Shown: one piece after another, positions 8,083 through 15,226 of the stretch
How the letters are laid out: the number at the start of each line of letters is the position of its first letter
Position numbering within the stretch: the stretch's first letter is position 1
Source of the DNA: Elusimicrobiota bacterium
GTDB lineage: Bacteria; Elusimicrobiota; Elusimicrobia; UBA1565; UBA9628
DNA length: 42,953 nucleotides
NCBI GenBank assembly: GCA_016212855.1
Contig: JACRDP010000010.1
Location: 1-42,953, forward strand
Direction: 5' to 3'
Notes under the pieces: model-generated
Databases searched by the model: none
The model's input: the letters and a program-made list of their open reading frames with translations, nothing else
What the model was told of the DNA's origin: nothing
Program-made: the position numbers and the translations under genes

Positions 8083-9048
8083 TCAGGCGCGCTTGATGTT
8101 CCGCTGGTGCGAGGCATACAGCGCGAGACCGGCCCCGGCCCACAGCATCTCGCGCGCGTGACGGATCAGGCCCACGGTGAAGCCGACTCCGGAGTCCATG
8201 CCCAGCCCCTTGAAGATCACGGTCTTGCCGGCCTCCTGCGTGCCGATCTTCGCGGGCACCATGAAGGCGAAGGAGTCGACGAGGTTCGACAGGAACTCGA
8301 CGCACAGCGCCGTCTCGAACGTGAGCGGGGCGCCGAGGAAGCGGCAAATCAGCCAGATCTCGGCCGCGCCCCAGGCGTAGCCGAGCATGAAGAAGCAGGT
8401 CGACCCGAAGAGGCGCTCGGGATACTTGCCGAGAAAGGCGCGCAGGTGGCGCCGCACCGGCTCGGACTTTTCCATCGCTCCCGGGAACTTGGCCTTCAGC
8501 CACGCGGGAGGGCGCATCGCGAAGAGGCCGACGCACAGCGCCACGCCGAAGAGGATCACGCTCATGCCGGCCGCCGCCCAGCCGGCCTGACCCGCCGCGA
8601 AGGCGTAGGCTTTGACGTTGAGCAGGTAAATCAGGCCGAAGAGGACGAAGAGGGCCTGGCCGATGGCCTGGGTCGCTTTGGCGATGACCACGCTGCTGAC
8701 CTTGGCGTCGTCGGGCAAGGCCGAGCGCAGCATGCCGGGGCGCACGAACTCGCCGGCGATGTTGCCGCTGGGCGTCAGGTAGTTGACCCCGTCGCCGGCC
8801 ACGCGCACGCGAACGAGGTCCCAGAAGCGCACGCGCGGCGTCTCGGCCGGCGTGAAGGCCAGGAGCCAGCCCAGCGCGTTGAGCATGTGGTCGAAGATCT
8901 GAAACGGCAGGACCACGGCGAAGCCCCAGCCGAAGCCCTTGAGGCGGTCCCAGACCTGCATCGGCCCGAAGCTCCAGAGGAGGTACAGAAACGTGCATGT
9001 GCCCAGGGCGAGCACGAAGACGGTGAACCAGCGGCGGGGCCCCTTCAT
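8083..9048 (-). CDS. hpnL: HpnL-like membrane protein (lysylphosphatidylglycerol synthase TM / YbhN family)
   Basis: A 321-residue polytopic inner-membrane protein with about seven or eight hydrophobic segments. It has the signature GVNYLTPSGNIAGEF, matching the N-Y-x-P-x-G-x-x-G-E motif of the LPG synthase transmembrane family, and near the C-terminus VPAKIGTQEAG followed by GLIRHAREMLW. Members next to hopanoid genes are named HpnL; their exact role is not established, and lipid transport or flipping is a common suggestion. It lies 6 bases downstream of hpnI on the same strand, so hpnJ-hpnI-hpnL form one transcription unit. Assignment to HpnL rather than a generic family member rests on this context. 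Confidence 0.82.
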   Translation of the reverse strand: MKGPRRWFTVFVLALGTCTFLYLLWSFGPMQVWDRLKGFGWGFAVVLPFQIFDHMLNALGWLLAFTPAETPRVRFWDLVRVRVAGDGVNYLTPSGNIAGEFVRPGMLRSALPDDAKVSSVVIAKATQAIGQALFVLFGLIYLLNVKAYAFAAGQAGWAAAGMSVILFGVALCVGLFAMRPPAWLKAKFPGAMEKSEPVRRHLRAFLGKYPERLFGSTCFFMLGYAWGAAEIWLICRFLGAPLTFETALCVEFLSNLVDSFAFMVPAKIGTQEAGKTVIFKGLGMDSGVGFTVGLIRHAREMLWAGAGLALYASHQRNIKRA

Positions 9049-9054
9049 CGGGGT

Positions 9055-10281
9055 TTAATAGTGCGCGGTCCGGGCGTGCCGGAGCGGGGCCGGGGCCGCG
9101 GCGGGCTTGAGGAAGCCCTGGGCTTCGACGACGAACAGTTCGCCGCGCCAGAGCACGGTGTTCGAGGCGCAGGCGCCGAGCCAGGCCGCGAAGGAGAACC
9201 ATTCGGAGAGGGGGAGAAGCCACAGGGCGCGCAGAGGTTGGCGCGAGCCGAGGCCCGCGTTCAGCGACGTGCTCGAGGCGGCCTTGGCCGCCCAGATGCC
9301 GGCGAGCAGGCTGAGGCCGGCCGCGTCGGGGCCCGAGACGAGCAGGCGCAAGGTGAGCAAGGAGAAGCCGTGCTGGATCAGGCTCGCGTAGAAGCCGGCG
9401 GGCTGGCACAGGCGGATCGTGCGCGCCCAGCGCACGAGATGATTGAAGTGGCCGAGCGCGCTCGTGATGCCCGGAACCGAGTCGACACAGCCTTCCGCGG
9501 TTTCGAGCTTCCAGCCGGCCTCGCGCACCGACTCGCCGAGCCAGAAATCGTCGGCCAGGTGGTCGGCGAGATTGAGATACGCGCCCGAGGCCTCGAAGGC
9601 CTGGCGGCGGACCATCATGGCCGCCCCCATGGCGAAGCGCATGCCGAAGGACGCGGCGCAGGCCGCTTGGGGCAAAAAGTGGGCGTTGATCGACAGGGAC
9701 TCCATCCAGCCCCACAGGCCGCGCGCGCCGCTGGCCTGATAGAAGGACGTGACGAGGCCGACCGCGGGGTTCTCGAAGGGGGCGGCCATGCGCCGGAGGA
9801 AGTCCTTCTCGACGTGTATGTCCGCGTCGGACATCAGGAGGAGATCGTACTTGGCGAACTGGTACGCGTTCGCCATGTTGTTGACCTTGGGATTGTAGCC
9901 GATGCGGTTCTTTGAAACCACGACCTCGACGTCGACTTCAGGGAACTCCTTCTTCAGACGGGTCACGGCCGCGAGCGCGGGATCGTCGGGGCTCGCGAGG
10001 CAGAACAGGACCTGGAAACAGGGGTAATCCTGCCGCAGGAAGCTGGCGAGGTTCTCGTAAAGGCCGAGGTCTTCTCCCTTGAGGGGCTTGATGACGGTGA
10101 TCGCCGGGTACGCCGTCGCGTGCTTGCGCGGCGGCGCGAGCAGAAAGCGCCGCGAGAGCACGCCGGCGACGACGACGAAGGCGAAGGTGAACAGCCCGCA
10201 GGCGAGCGCCGCGGCCGAGAAGACGGCCCGTCCTCCGACGGCGGCGGCCAGCATGAACAGCCCGAGAATTTCCCACTCCAT
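9055..10281 (-). CDS. hpnI: Hopanoid-associated glycosyltransferase HpnI (GT21, ceramide glucosyltransferase-like)
   Basis: Membrane-bound glycosyltransferase of 408 residues, predicted to move GlcNAc from UDP-GlcNAc to bacteriohopanetetrol. An N-terminal membrane helix (MEWEILGLFMLAAAVGG onward, two segments to about residue 50) precedes the GT-A domain: AITVIKPLKGEDLGLYENL, the DxD motif SDADIHVEKDF, an Asp in HLADDFWLGE and the final FNHLVRWARTIR, fitting the D-D-D-(Q/R)xxRW pattern. Several C-terminal membrane segments follow. I start at ATG 10281, which abuts the end of hpnJ (8-base gap); a longer upstream frame exists but only overlaps hpnJ with low-complexity Arg/Pro sequence. True ceramide glucosyltransferase activity is the main alternative. 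Confidence 0.85.
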   Translation of the reverse strand: MEWEILGLFMLAAAVGGRAVFSAAALACGLFTFAFVVVAGVLSRRFLLAPPRKHATAYPAITVIKPLKGEDLGLYENLASFLRQDYPCFQVLFCLASPDDPALAAVTRLKKEFPEVDVEVVVSKNRIGYNPKVNNMANAYQFAKYDLLLMSDADIHVEKDFLRRMAAPFENPAVGLVTSFYQASGARGLWGWMESLSINAHFLPQAACAASFGMRFAMGAAMMVRRQAFEASGAYLNLADHLADDFWLGESVREAGWKLETAEGCVDSVPGITSALGHFNHLVRWARTIRLCQPAGFYASLIQHGFSLLTLRLLVSGPDAAGLSLLAGIWAAKAASSTSLNAGLGSRQPLRALWLLPLSEWFSFAAWLGACASNTVLWRGELFVVEAQGFLKPAAAPAPLRHARTAHY

Positions 10282-10289
10282 GGGAAAGA

Positions 10290-11768
10290 TCAGGCCGCGA
10301 CCGGGTCCTTGTGCTTGGTCTCGCCGGGGGCGAGACGCGAGACGGCCGGCTTCTGGCGGCCGCGCAGGTAGTCGAGGAACTCCTTGCCCTCGCGCAGGCG
10401 GCGCGTGCGCTCGAGCGGGTCCTTGGCCATGCTCACGAGCATGCGCATGATGGGCGTCGGGCGCGCGTAGAAGCGCGAGTAGAAGCGCTTCACGCCCGCC
10501 TCGATCATCTCGGCCGGGAGGTGGGGATACGTGATCGCGGAGGCCTGGGTGCCGTCGTTGCGCACCATGGTGCGCTCGTCGTACCACTTGTTGGTCATGG
10601 CCTGGCGGTACAGCTCGGTGCCGGGGTAGGCGGCGGCCAAGGAAACCTGGATGGTGTCGACGTTCAGCTCGCAGGCGAACTTGATGGACTCCTCGATAGT
10701 GTCCTTGGTTTCACCCGGCAATCCCAAGATGAAGGTGCCGTGGATGGTGATGCCGAGTTTGCGGCAGTCCCTGGTGAACTGCTTCGCGATGTCGGTGCGC
10801 ACGCCCTTCTTGATGTTGTTCAGGATCTGCTGGTTGCCGCTCTCGTAGCCGACAAGCAACAGTCTTAACCCGTTCTCTTTGAAGATCTTCAGGTACTCGA
10901 AGGGGACGTTCGCGCGGCTGTTGCACGACCACATGATCCCGAGCTTGCCCAGGCCCTTGGCGATCTCGGCGGCGCGGGTCAAATCGGCAGTAAAGGTGTC
11001 GTCGTCGAAGAAGAACTCCGCGACCTCGGGGAACATCTCCTTGGCCTTGGCCATCTCCGCGATCACGGCCTTCGCGGACTTGGTTCGGTACACGTGGCCG
11101 CCGACGGTCTGGGGCCACAGGCAGAACGAGCAGCGCGCGGGGCAGCCGCGGCCGGTGTAGATCGACAGGTAGGGGTGCTTCAGGTAGCCGATGTAGTAGT
11201 TCGGCACCACGAGGTCGCGCTTATAAACGTCCAGCACGGACGGGAGGGCGTCCATGTCGTCGATGAGCATCCGGTCGGGGTTGTGGACGAGTTCGCCGTC
11301 CGCCGCGCGGTAGGACAGGCCCGCGATCTGATCGTAGGGGCGGCCCTCGGCGACTTCCTTGATGGTGTAGTCGAACTCCTCGCGGCCCACGAAGTCGAGC
11401 ACGGGGGCGTTTTTGAGCGATTCGGCGGGCAAAACGGCCACGTGGGCGCCCACGAAGCCGATCTTCATGTCGGGGTTCTGCTGCTTGAGGGCCTCGGCGA
11501 CCTTGGCGTCGTTATCAAAGGAAGGAGTGGAGGTGTGGATGATGCACAGCTCGAAGCCGCGGGCGCGCTGGAGGACCTGGTCGAGGGTGAGGTCGTCGGC
11601 CGGGGCGTCGATGAGCTTGGAGGAGGGGATGAGGGCCGCCGGCTGGGCCAGCCAGGTCGGGTACCAGAAGGATTTGATCTCGCGGCGGGCCTGATAGCGG
11701 GCGCCAGCTCCCCCGTCGAAGCCTTCAAAAGAAGGGGGGTTCAGGAACAAAGTGCGCATGGTCGCCAT
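10290..11768 (-). CDS. hpnJ: Radical SAM protein HpnJ (hopanoid cyclitol-ether ring contraction)
   Basis: A 492-residue radical SAM enzyme. The N-terminus LNPPSFEGFDGGAGARYQ then WYPTWLAQPA is characteristic of HpnJ. A B12-binding-type alpha/beta domain (about 45-180) comes next, then the [4Fe-4S] motif CPARCSFC near residues 207-214 and the SAM barrel with FFFDDDTFTAD and GTFILGLPGET. In studied bacteria HpnJ converts the deacetylated glucosaminyl group of bacteriohopanepolyol to the cyclitol ether. ATG 11768 is preceded by GGAG six bases upstream; ATG 11759 (MRTLFLNPP) is an alternative. It is first of three genes (hpnJ-hpnI-hpnL). No squalene-hopene cyclase is in the window. Confidence 0.88.
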   Translation of the reverse strand: MATMRTLFLNPPSFEGFDGGAGARYQARREIKSFWYPTWLAQPAALIPSSKLIDAPADDLTLDQVLQRARGFELCIIHTSTPSFDNDAKVAEALKQQNPDMKIGFVGAHVAVLPAESLKNAPVLDFVGREEFDYTIKEVAEGRPYDQIAGLSYRAADGELVHNPDRMLIDDMDALPSVLDVYKRDLVVPNYYIGYLKHPYLSIYTGRGCPARCSFCLWPQTVGGHVYRTKSAKAVIAEMAKAKEMFPEVAEFFFDDDTFTADLTRAAEIAKGLGKLGIMWSCNSRANVPFEYLKIFKENGLRLLLVGYESGNQQILNNIKKGVRTDIAKQFTRDCRKLGITIHGTFILGLPGETKDTIEESIKFACELNVDTIQVSLAAAYPGTELYRQAMTNKWYDERTMVRNDGTQASAITYPHLPAEMIEAGVKRFYSRFYARPTPIMRMLVSMAKDPLERTRRLREGKEFLDYLRGRQKPAVSRLAPGETKHKDPVAA

Positions 11769-11865
11769 CGAGATCTCCGTACAGCGGTGGTGTCAGGCTT
11801 TTACTTACTCAGTACCGACGGACATTTTACCAAAATACCGCCTGGCAGACAACCTAAAACCGGGA

Positions 11866-11871
11866 TACACT
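11866..11871 (+). promoter_or_regulatory. -10 box directly before the secreted protein gene
   Basis: TACACT ends six bases before the GTG at 11878. No good -35 is seen. Spacing predicts a leaderless transcript, as at several other genes in the window. Confidence 0.45.
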
Positions 11872-11877
11872 GGGTCC

Positions 11878-12534
11878 GTGGCGTCCTCTAAAACACTTAT
11901 TTGTGGCCAGACCGCGCTTTGGCTGTTGTTCCATGCCTCGGCACATGCCGGAGGCCTCGATGCCAAATTCGAAGGGGAACTATTCCCATGGACGAACGGG
12001 ATTTTCCGGCTCTGCGAAGACGCCCGGATGACATGCGGAGTCATTGAAAACTACGATCCCCGAATCTATGCTCCGTTGGTCAGTAAACCCGTTAATAGCA
12101 AGACGGTTCGGGGCGCGTTCGATGAACTGCTTCAGCCCTACCCGAATTATGAATGGGCGGAAGTTGGGACATCGATTATAATCCGGCCGAAAAAGATGAG
12201 TCGGGCCGTGACCGAGAAGCTCTATCACTCGCCTGTCAGCATCACGTTCAAGGACGCCGACACGCACGGCGCTTGTCGCGGTGTTTTGGAACGGGTGAAA
12301 ATCTATACGAATTTCTCCTCGAGCGGGATGGCGCCGAAGTATGGATACATCTCGGCTGAGATCCAGAATCAGAGCGTCGTGGCCGCCCTCAATGAAATCG
12401 CGAAGAGAGACGGGCAGGTCATGTGGCATGGGGGCTACTGGGATGGGTGGCTGTATGCGGAATACACCTTCGGCCTCTCAAGTTGGAGGAGGGAGCGAGC
12501 GATGGATCCGGCGCAACACAGCCGTTCGAAGTGA
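11878..12534 (+). CDS. Small secreted protein of unknown function
   Basis: A 218-residue protein. I choose GTG 11878 because it gives a clean signal peptide (MASSKTLICGQTALWLLFHASAHA, cut before GGL) and sits six bases after a -10 box; longer frames upstream run through the repeat-like and promoter sequence. The mature part has two Cys near the start (RLCEDARMTCGV). Segments such as GAFDELLQPYPNYEWAEVGTSIIIRPKK and AALNEIAKRDGQVMWHGGYWDGW look like the small alpha/beta folds of secretin N-domains (STN), but the match is weak. Base composition is visibly less GC-rich than the hpn genes, and it lies beside two toxin-antitoxin modules, which suggests an accessory gene. No confident family. Confidence 0.6.
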   Translation: MASSKTLICGQTALWLLFHASAHAGGLDAKFEGELFPWTNGIFRLCEDARMTCGVIENYDPRIYAPLVSKPVNSKTVRGAFDELLQPYPNYEWAEVGTSIIIRPKKMSRAVTEKLYHSPVSITFKDADTHGACRGVLERVKIYTNFSSSGMAPKYGYISAEIQNQSVVAALNEIAKRDGQVMWHGGYWDGWLYAEYTFGLSSWRRERAMDPAQHSRSK

Positions 12535-12591
12535 AATAGCAGTAGCCGATGCGCTTCGTAACCCGTCTGGCGGGCAATGGAGTCGGGGATT

Positions 12592-12921
12592 TTAGGCGGT
12601 GAGAAAGCGGGCGAGCTCCGTTTCGGGTATCAGGACAACCCGGCAGCCGAGGGCCTTTGCCGCTCGGGCGACCATTTTGGACGTGAGGTTCTCGTTCTTC
12701 CTTTCGAGACGCGCGACATTGGACTGCCGGAGGCTCATCCGCTTGGCGACTTCTTCCTGGGTCAGTCCGAGCCGGTGCCTCAGCACGGCCAGTTGCGTGT
12801 TGATGGGCTCTTTGGCTAATTCCGCCAAATACGCCAGTTTGAGCAGGGGGTCTTTCTCGAAGACTCCGTCCACATAGCGATCAAACCCGCCCCGTCTCTC
12901 TTGTCGAGCCATAGTCTTCAC
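12592..12921 (-). CDS. XRE-family HTH antitoxin (HigA-like), module 1
   Basis: A 109-residue DNA-binding protein. Residues about 40-95 form an XRE helix-turn-helix: LAVLRHRLGLTQEEVAKRM then LRQSNVARLERKNENLTSKMV. It follows the toxin gene and starts with an ATGA overlap (ATG at 12921 over the toxin TGA), the toxin-first order typical of higBA. It probably neutralises the upstream RelE-like toxin and represses the promoter at 13269-13312. An internal ATG at 12912 is possible, but the overlap favours 12921. Confidence 0.83.
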   Translation of the reverse strand: MKTMARQERRGGFDRYVDGVFEKDPLLKLAYLAELAKEPINTQLAVLRHRLGLTQEEVAKRMSLRQSNVARLERKNENLTSKMVARAAKALGCRVVLIPETELARFLTA

Positions 12922-13268
12922 CTTCCCTGGACGATATTCGCCATCCGGCTTCTAGCCGCGTGCAAATCCCGCAGCGGCGTCTTTTGCGTCGTCTTCTCAA
13001 AAGCATGAAGGAGCCATATTCCATGCCGGTGAACGCAGAACAAAATCCGGTAATGCACCCCTTGGTACGCCCGCCGCAACTCCCATAGGCCCTGCCCTAA
13101 CGATCGCACGGATGTTCTTGGACTGAGCAGGCCTTCTTGAACCAAGATGTCGAGATCGGCGAGAAGTCGGGACAAAGCCTTGCGTCGATCTCCACGACCG
13201 CGCAGGGATTCGAAGTACTCCTGCACCGGACCGTGGCTGCCATCGGGATAGAACTCGATGGTCAGCAT
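12918..13268 (-). CDS. RelE/HigB-family toxin, module 1
   Basis: A 116-residue protein starting MLTIEFYPDGSHGPVQEY. It has the RelE/ParE/HigB layout: SLRGRGDRRKALSRLLADLDIL, RSLGQGLWELRRAYQGVHYRILF and HAFEKTTQKTPLRDLHAA. The motif G-LWELR ... YRILF ... HAF-KKT near the C-terminus is the usual core of mRNA-cleaving HigB-type toxins bound to ribosomes. I take ATG 13268; the frame continues upstream but runs through the promoter. It is co-transcribed with the HTH antitoxin. Target and activity are inferred from the family. Confidence 0.83.
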   Translation of the reverse strand: MLTIEFYPDGSHGPVQEYFESLRGRGDRRKALSRLLADLDILVQEGLLSPRTSVRSLGQGLWELRRAYQGVHYRILFCVHRHGIWLLHAFEKTTQKTPLRDLHAARSRMANIVQGR

Positions 13269-13312
13269 GAATATACTGTATATAGTATATACCGTATACT
13301 GTATTCTGTCAA
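13269..13312 (-). promoter_or_regulatory. Promoter-operator of toxin-antitoxin module 1
   Basis: On the minus strand TTGACA (13312-13307), a 17-base spacer and TATACT (13289-13284), 15 bases before the toxin ATG. The whole 13269-13306 stretch is an AT-rich imperfect palindrome that begins and ends in GAATA-type arms and contains ATACAGTATA twice. Such a repeat over the -10 and spacer is the expected binding site for the HTH antitoxin, giving autorepression. Confidence 0.75.
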
Positions 13313-13484
13313 GAGTCCGCCCCGCTTCGTTTCCACATCCATCATACGAACGAGAGGGCCAAATTGTTCCCTGTGCCTGGGCTTGATCAGGCCTCACTGA
13401 CGGCCGCCTGGCCGGAACAAAACGCACCCCTCAATCGTATGGATAGGGGGGATTTGACGAGCGACCTGCGGCCCGATAGTCCCC

Positions 13485-13513
13485 TTGACAGATAGTAGCT
13501 TCTGAGCTACTAT
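13485..13513 (+). promoter_or_regulatory. Promoter-operator of toxin-antitoxin module 2
   Basis: TTGACA at 13485-13490 and TACTAT at 13508-13513, spacer 17. A perfect inverted repeat ATAGTAGCT-TCTG-AGCTACTAT covers 13492-13513, so it fills the spacer and includes the -10. GGGAGG at 13515-13520 is the ribosome binding site for GTG 13528. A repressor on this repeat would block RNA polymerase. Confidence 0.75.
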
Positions 13514-13527
13514 TGGGAGGTAGCTGC

Positions 13528-13863
13528 GTGGACATTGCGCCGGTCGAGATTCGGTATTACCAAACGGCTTCCGAGAAGCGTCCGTTCCAGGTGTGGCTCG
13601 ATTCCTTGGATGCATCCGTGCAGCAGATCGTGGCCGTACGGTTGGCGCGCATTCGCCGGGGCCTGTTCGGCGATGCCGAGCCGGTGGGAGAAGGCGTCTT
13701 TGAGCTTAAGATCGATGTCGGTCCCGGTCACAGGATTTATCTCGGTAGGGACGGGAAGGTCGTGGTTATTCTGCTTCATGCCGGCGATAAAAAGCGGCAG
13801 TCGGCGGATATCGAGCGGGCACAGGGCTTCTGGCAGGACTATTTGCGGAGGACAAGAAAATGA
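13528..13863 (+). CDS. HigB/RelE-type killer protein, module 2
   Basis: A 111-residue toxin of the phage-derived Gp49-like/HigB killer group. Start is GTG 13528, seven bases after GGGAGG; the TTG at 13513 in the same frame lies inside the promoter. Visible core: IRYYQTASEKRPFQVWLDSL, VAVRLARIRRGLFGD, GEGVFELKIDVGPGHRIYLG and VVVILLHAGDKKRQSADI. The pattern V-ELR/K-I-GPGYRIY-G ... LL-GGDK--Q--DI is diagnostic for this family of putative addiction module killers. The stop overlaps the antitoxin start (ATGA). Confidence 0.85.
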   Translation: MDIAPVEIRYYQTASEKRPFQVWLDSLDASVQQIVAVRLARIRRGLFGDAEPVGEGVFELKIDVGPGHRIYLGRDGKVVVILLHAGDKKRQSADIERAQGFWQDYLRRTRK

Positions 13864-14159
13864 AATCAACGGTCAGTGCGTCGGTCGGCTACCGAGATGA
13901 TCTGCTTCGCCGTTTGAAGGAGCCTGAGTTCGCCGCCGGTTATCTGAGCAAAAGTCTGGAGGATGACGAGGCGACTTTTCTCGTCGCGCTGCGCGACGTG
14001 GCGGAGGCTCACGGCGGCATTCGTGAAATGGCCAAAAAAACCCGTCTCAACAGGGAGCATCTCTTTCGGATGCTCTCGAAAACCGGCAATCCCCATCTGC
14101 ACAGCCTACGGCAATTGGTGGGGGCGGTCGGCCTCAAACTCACCTTGCAGCCCGCCTAG
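13860..14159 (+). CDS. HigA-type antitoxin (addiction module antidote), module 2
   Basis: A 99-residue protein. Residues 11-40 (YRDDLLRRLKEPEFAAGYLS, then LEDDEATFLVALRDVAEAHG) and the HTH IREMAKKTRLNREHLFRMLS followed by GNPHLHSLRQLVGAVGLKL match the putative antidote family that pairs with Gp49-like killers. Start ATG 13860 overlaps the toxin stop. Together with module 1 it makes two independent toxin-first pairs reading away from each other across a gap of about 260 bases. Confidence 0.87.
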   Translation: MKSTVSASVGYRDDLLRRLKEPEFAAGYLSKSLEDDEATFLVALRDVAEAHGGIREMAKKTRLNREHLFRMLSKTGNPHLHSLRQLVGAVGLKLTLQPA

Positions 14160-14188
14160 ACTTAACGGTGGCGAGCCCGTGCTTCTTC

Positions 14189-14197
14189 TGTTAAACT
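14189..14197 (+). promoter_or_regulatory. Extended -10 box for the secreted peptidase gene
   Basis: TGT followed by TAAACT (14192-14197), five bases before ATG 14203. No clear -35. Predicts a leaderless mRNA. Confidence 0.5.
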
Positions 14198-14202
14198 GCG
14201 GC

Positions 14203-15144
14203 ATGCGCGGCGCCCTCTTGGCCTTTCTGCTCGTTCTTCCGGCCCGGGCCGCCCGCGACGGCGAAGGTTGGGCCTGGCGGGACAGCACGACGCCCCATTT
14301 CCTGATCAAGCACCAGGCCTCCTGGTTGCCCGCCGGGTTCTCGATGGGAGCCGAGCGCGTCCATTCCCGTCTGCGCATGGACCTGGGGATGTTCTCGCCC
14401 TGGATGGCCAAGGAGAAGATCAACCTGTTCATCTACGCGGACAACGAATCCTTCCTCAAGGGAGAGTTCGCCCCGCCGAAGTGGTCCAACGGCCTGGCCA
14501 TCTACGAGCGCAAGGCCGTGGCCATGCCGACCATGAAGGACCCGCGCAAGATGCTGCAGGTGATGGCCCACGAGACGACCCACCTGCTCTTCGACAGCTA
14601 CTGGAAAGAGGTCCACCGCGAACCGCCGTCCTGGATCAACGAGGGTCTGGCCATGCTCGAGGAAGCCGACTCCCCGGACAGGCCGGAGACCTCGAATTGG
14701 TACCAGCAGATGGCCTACGCCGATCCGAAACGCTTCGCGGACCTTGAGACGTTTTTCTTGGTCTCCCCGACCAAGGACCTGCACGACAATCAGACGGCCG
14801 TCGCCGAGTGGTACGTGCAGGCGTACTCCGTGACCCACTTCCTGCTGCGCAAGCACTCCCGCCTGCAGTTCAAGAGCCTGTGCACGCAGCTGCGCGACGG
14901 CAAACCCGTCGCCGAGGCCCTGTGGCTGACGTATCGCTACAAGAAGGTCTCCGATCTCGATAAGAAGTGGCGGGCCTGGCTGAACGACCCCATGCACAAG
15001 CGGCGCGTCGCGGCGCTGGCGGGCGACGCGCGCAAGGGCGTCGACGAGAGCGTCGTGGGCAAGTCGGGGGGGCTGAAATCCTCGTCCTTCAAGAACTTCA
15101 CCACCGGCTTCGCCAAGCCCGCCAAACCGCCCGAAAGCGAGTAG
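14203..15144 (+). CDS. Secreted gluzincin-type metallopeptidase (peptidase MA-like)
   Basis: A 313-residue protein with a short signal peptide (MRGALLAFLLVLPARA, cut before ARDG). The zinc motif HETTH is at residues 123-127 in MAHETTHLLFD, with the downstream Glu ligand in WINEGLAMLEE (Glu near 147), the HExxH...NEG layout of the MA-like gluzincins. YVQAYSVTHFLLRKHS and FKSLCTQLRDGKPVAEAL fit the helical second half of that family. The C-terminal 40 residues are basic and Ser/Lys-rich. Probably acts in the periplasm or outside the cell; substrate unknown. Start ATG 14203 is supported by the -10 box just upstream and by the signal peptide. Confidence 0.75.
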   Translation: MRGALLAFLLVLPARAARDGEGWAWRDSTTPHFLIKHQASWLPAGFSMGAERVHSRLRMDLGMFSPWMAKEKINLFIYADNESFLKGEFAPPKWSNGLAIYERKAVAMPTMKDPRKMLQVMAHETTHLLFDSYWKEVHREPPSWINEGLAMLEEADSPDRPETSNWYQQMAYADPKRFADLETFFLVSPTKDLHDNQTAVAEWYVQAYSVTHFLLRKHSRLQFKSLCTQLRDGKPVAEALWLTYRYKKVSDLDKKWRAWLNDPMHKRRVAALAGDARKGVDESVVGKSGGLKSSSFKNFTTGFAKPAKPPESE

Positions 15145-15181
15145 GTCTTAATAATAAAGGGCTTTTTGTAACTAAATAGAC

Positions 15182-15210
15182 TTGAATTCGCCCCGTTTTG
15201 GGGTTATATC
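15182..15210 (+). promoter_or_regulatory. Promoter for the giant secreted protein
   Basis: TTGAAT at 15182-15187, 17-base spacer, TATATC at 15205-15210. The TTG of the -35 is in frame with the gene and can be mistaken for its start codon. The real start is GTG 15215 or ATG 15227, so the leader is at most about ten bases. Confidence 0.6.
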
Positions 15211-15226
15211 GGGAGTGGCCTCCCCG

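Noticed and set aside
8107-9915. 602-codon plus-strand frame opposite hpnL and hpnI
   Set aside because: Low-complexity His/Glu/Arg shadow of real membrane-protein genes.
10282-10587. Longer N-terminus of hpnI
   Set aside because: The added 102 residues are Arg/Pro/His-rich and overlap hpnJ in another frame, a usual artefact in GC-rich DNA.
12535-12591. CCCG/CGGG hairpin as terminator between convergent genes
   Set aside because: Only four pairs and no T-run, too weak to call.
15182-15226. TTG 15182 as start of the giant protein
   Set aside because: This TTG is the -35 box of a promoter with a 17-base spacer; the added residues precede the natural signal peptide at 15227.
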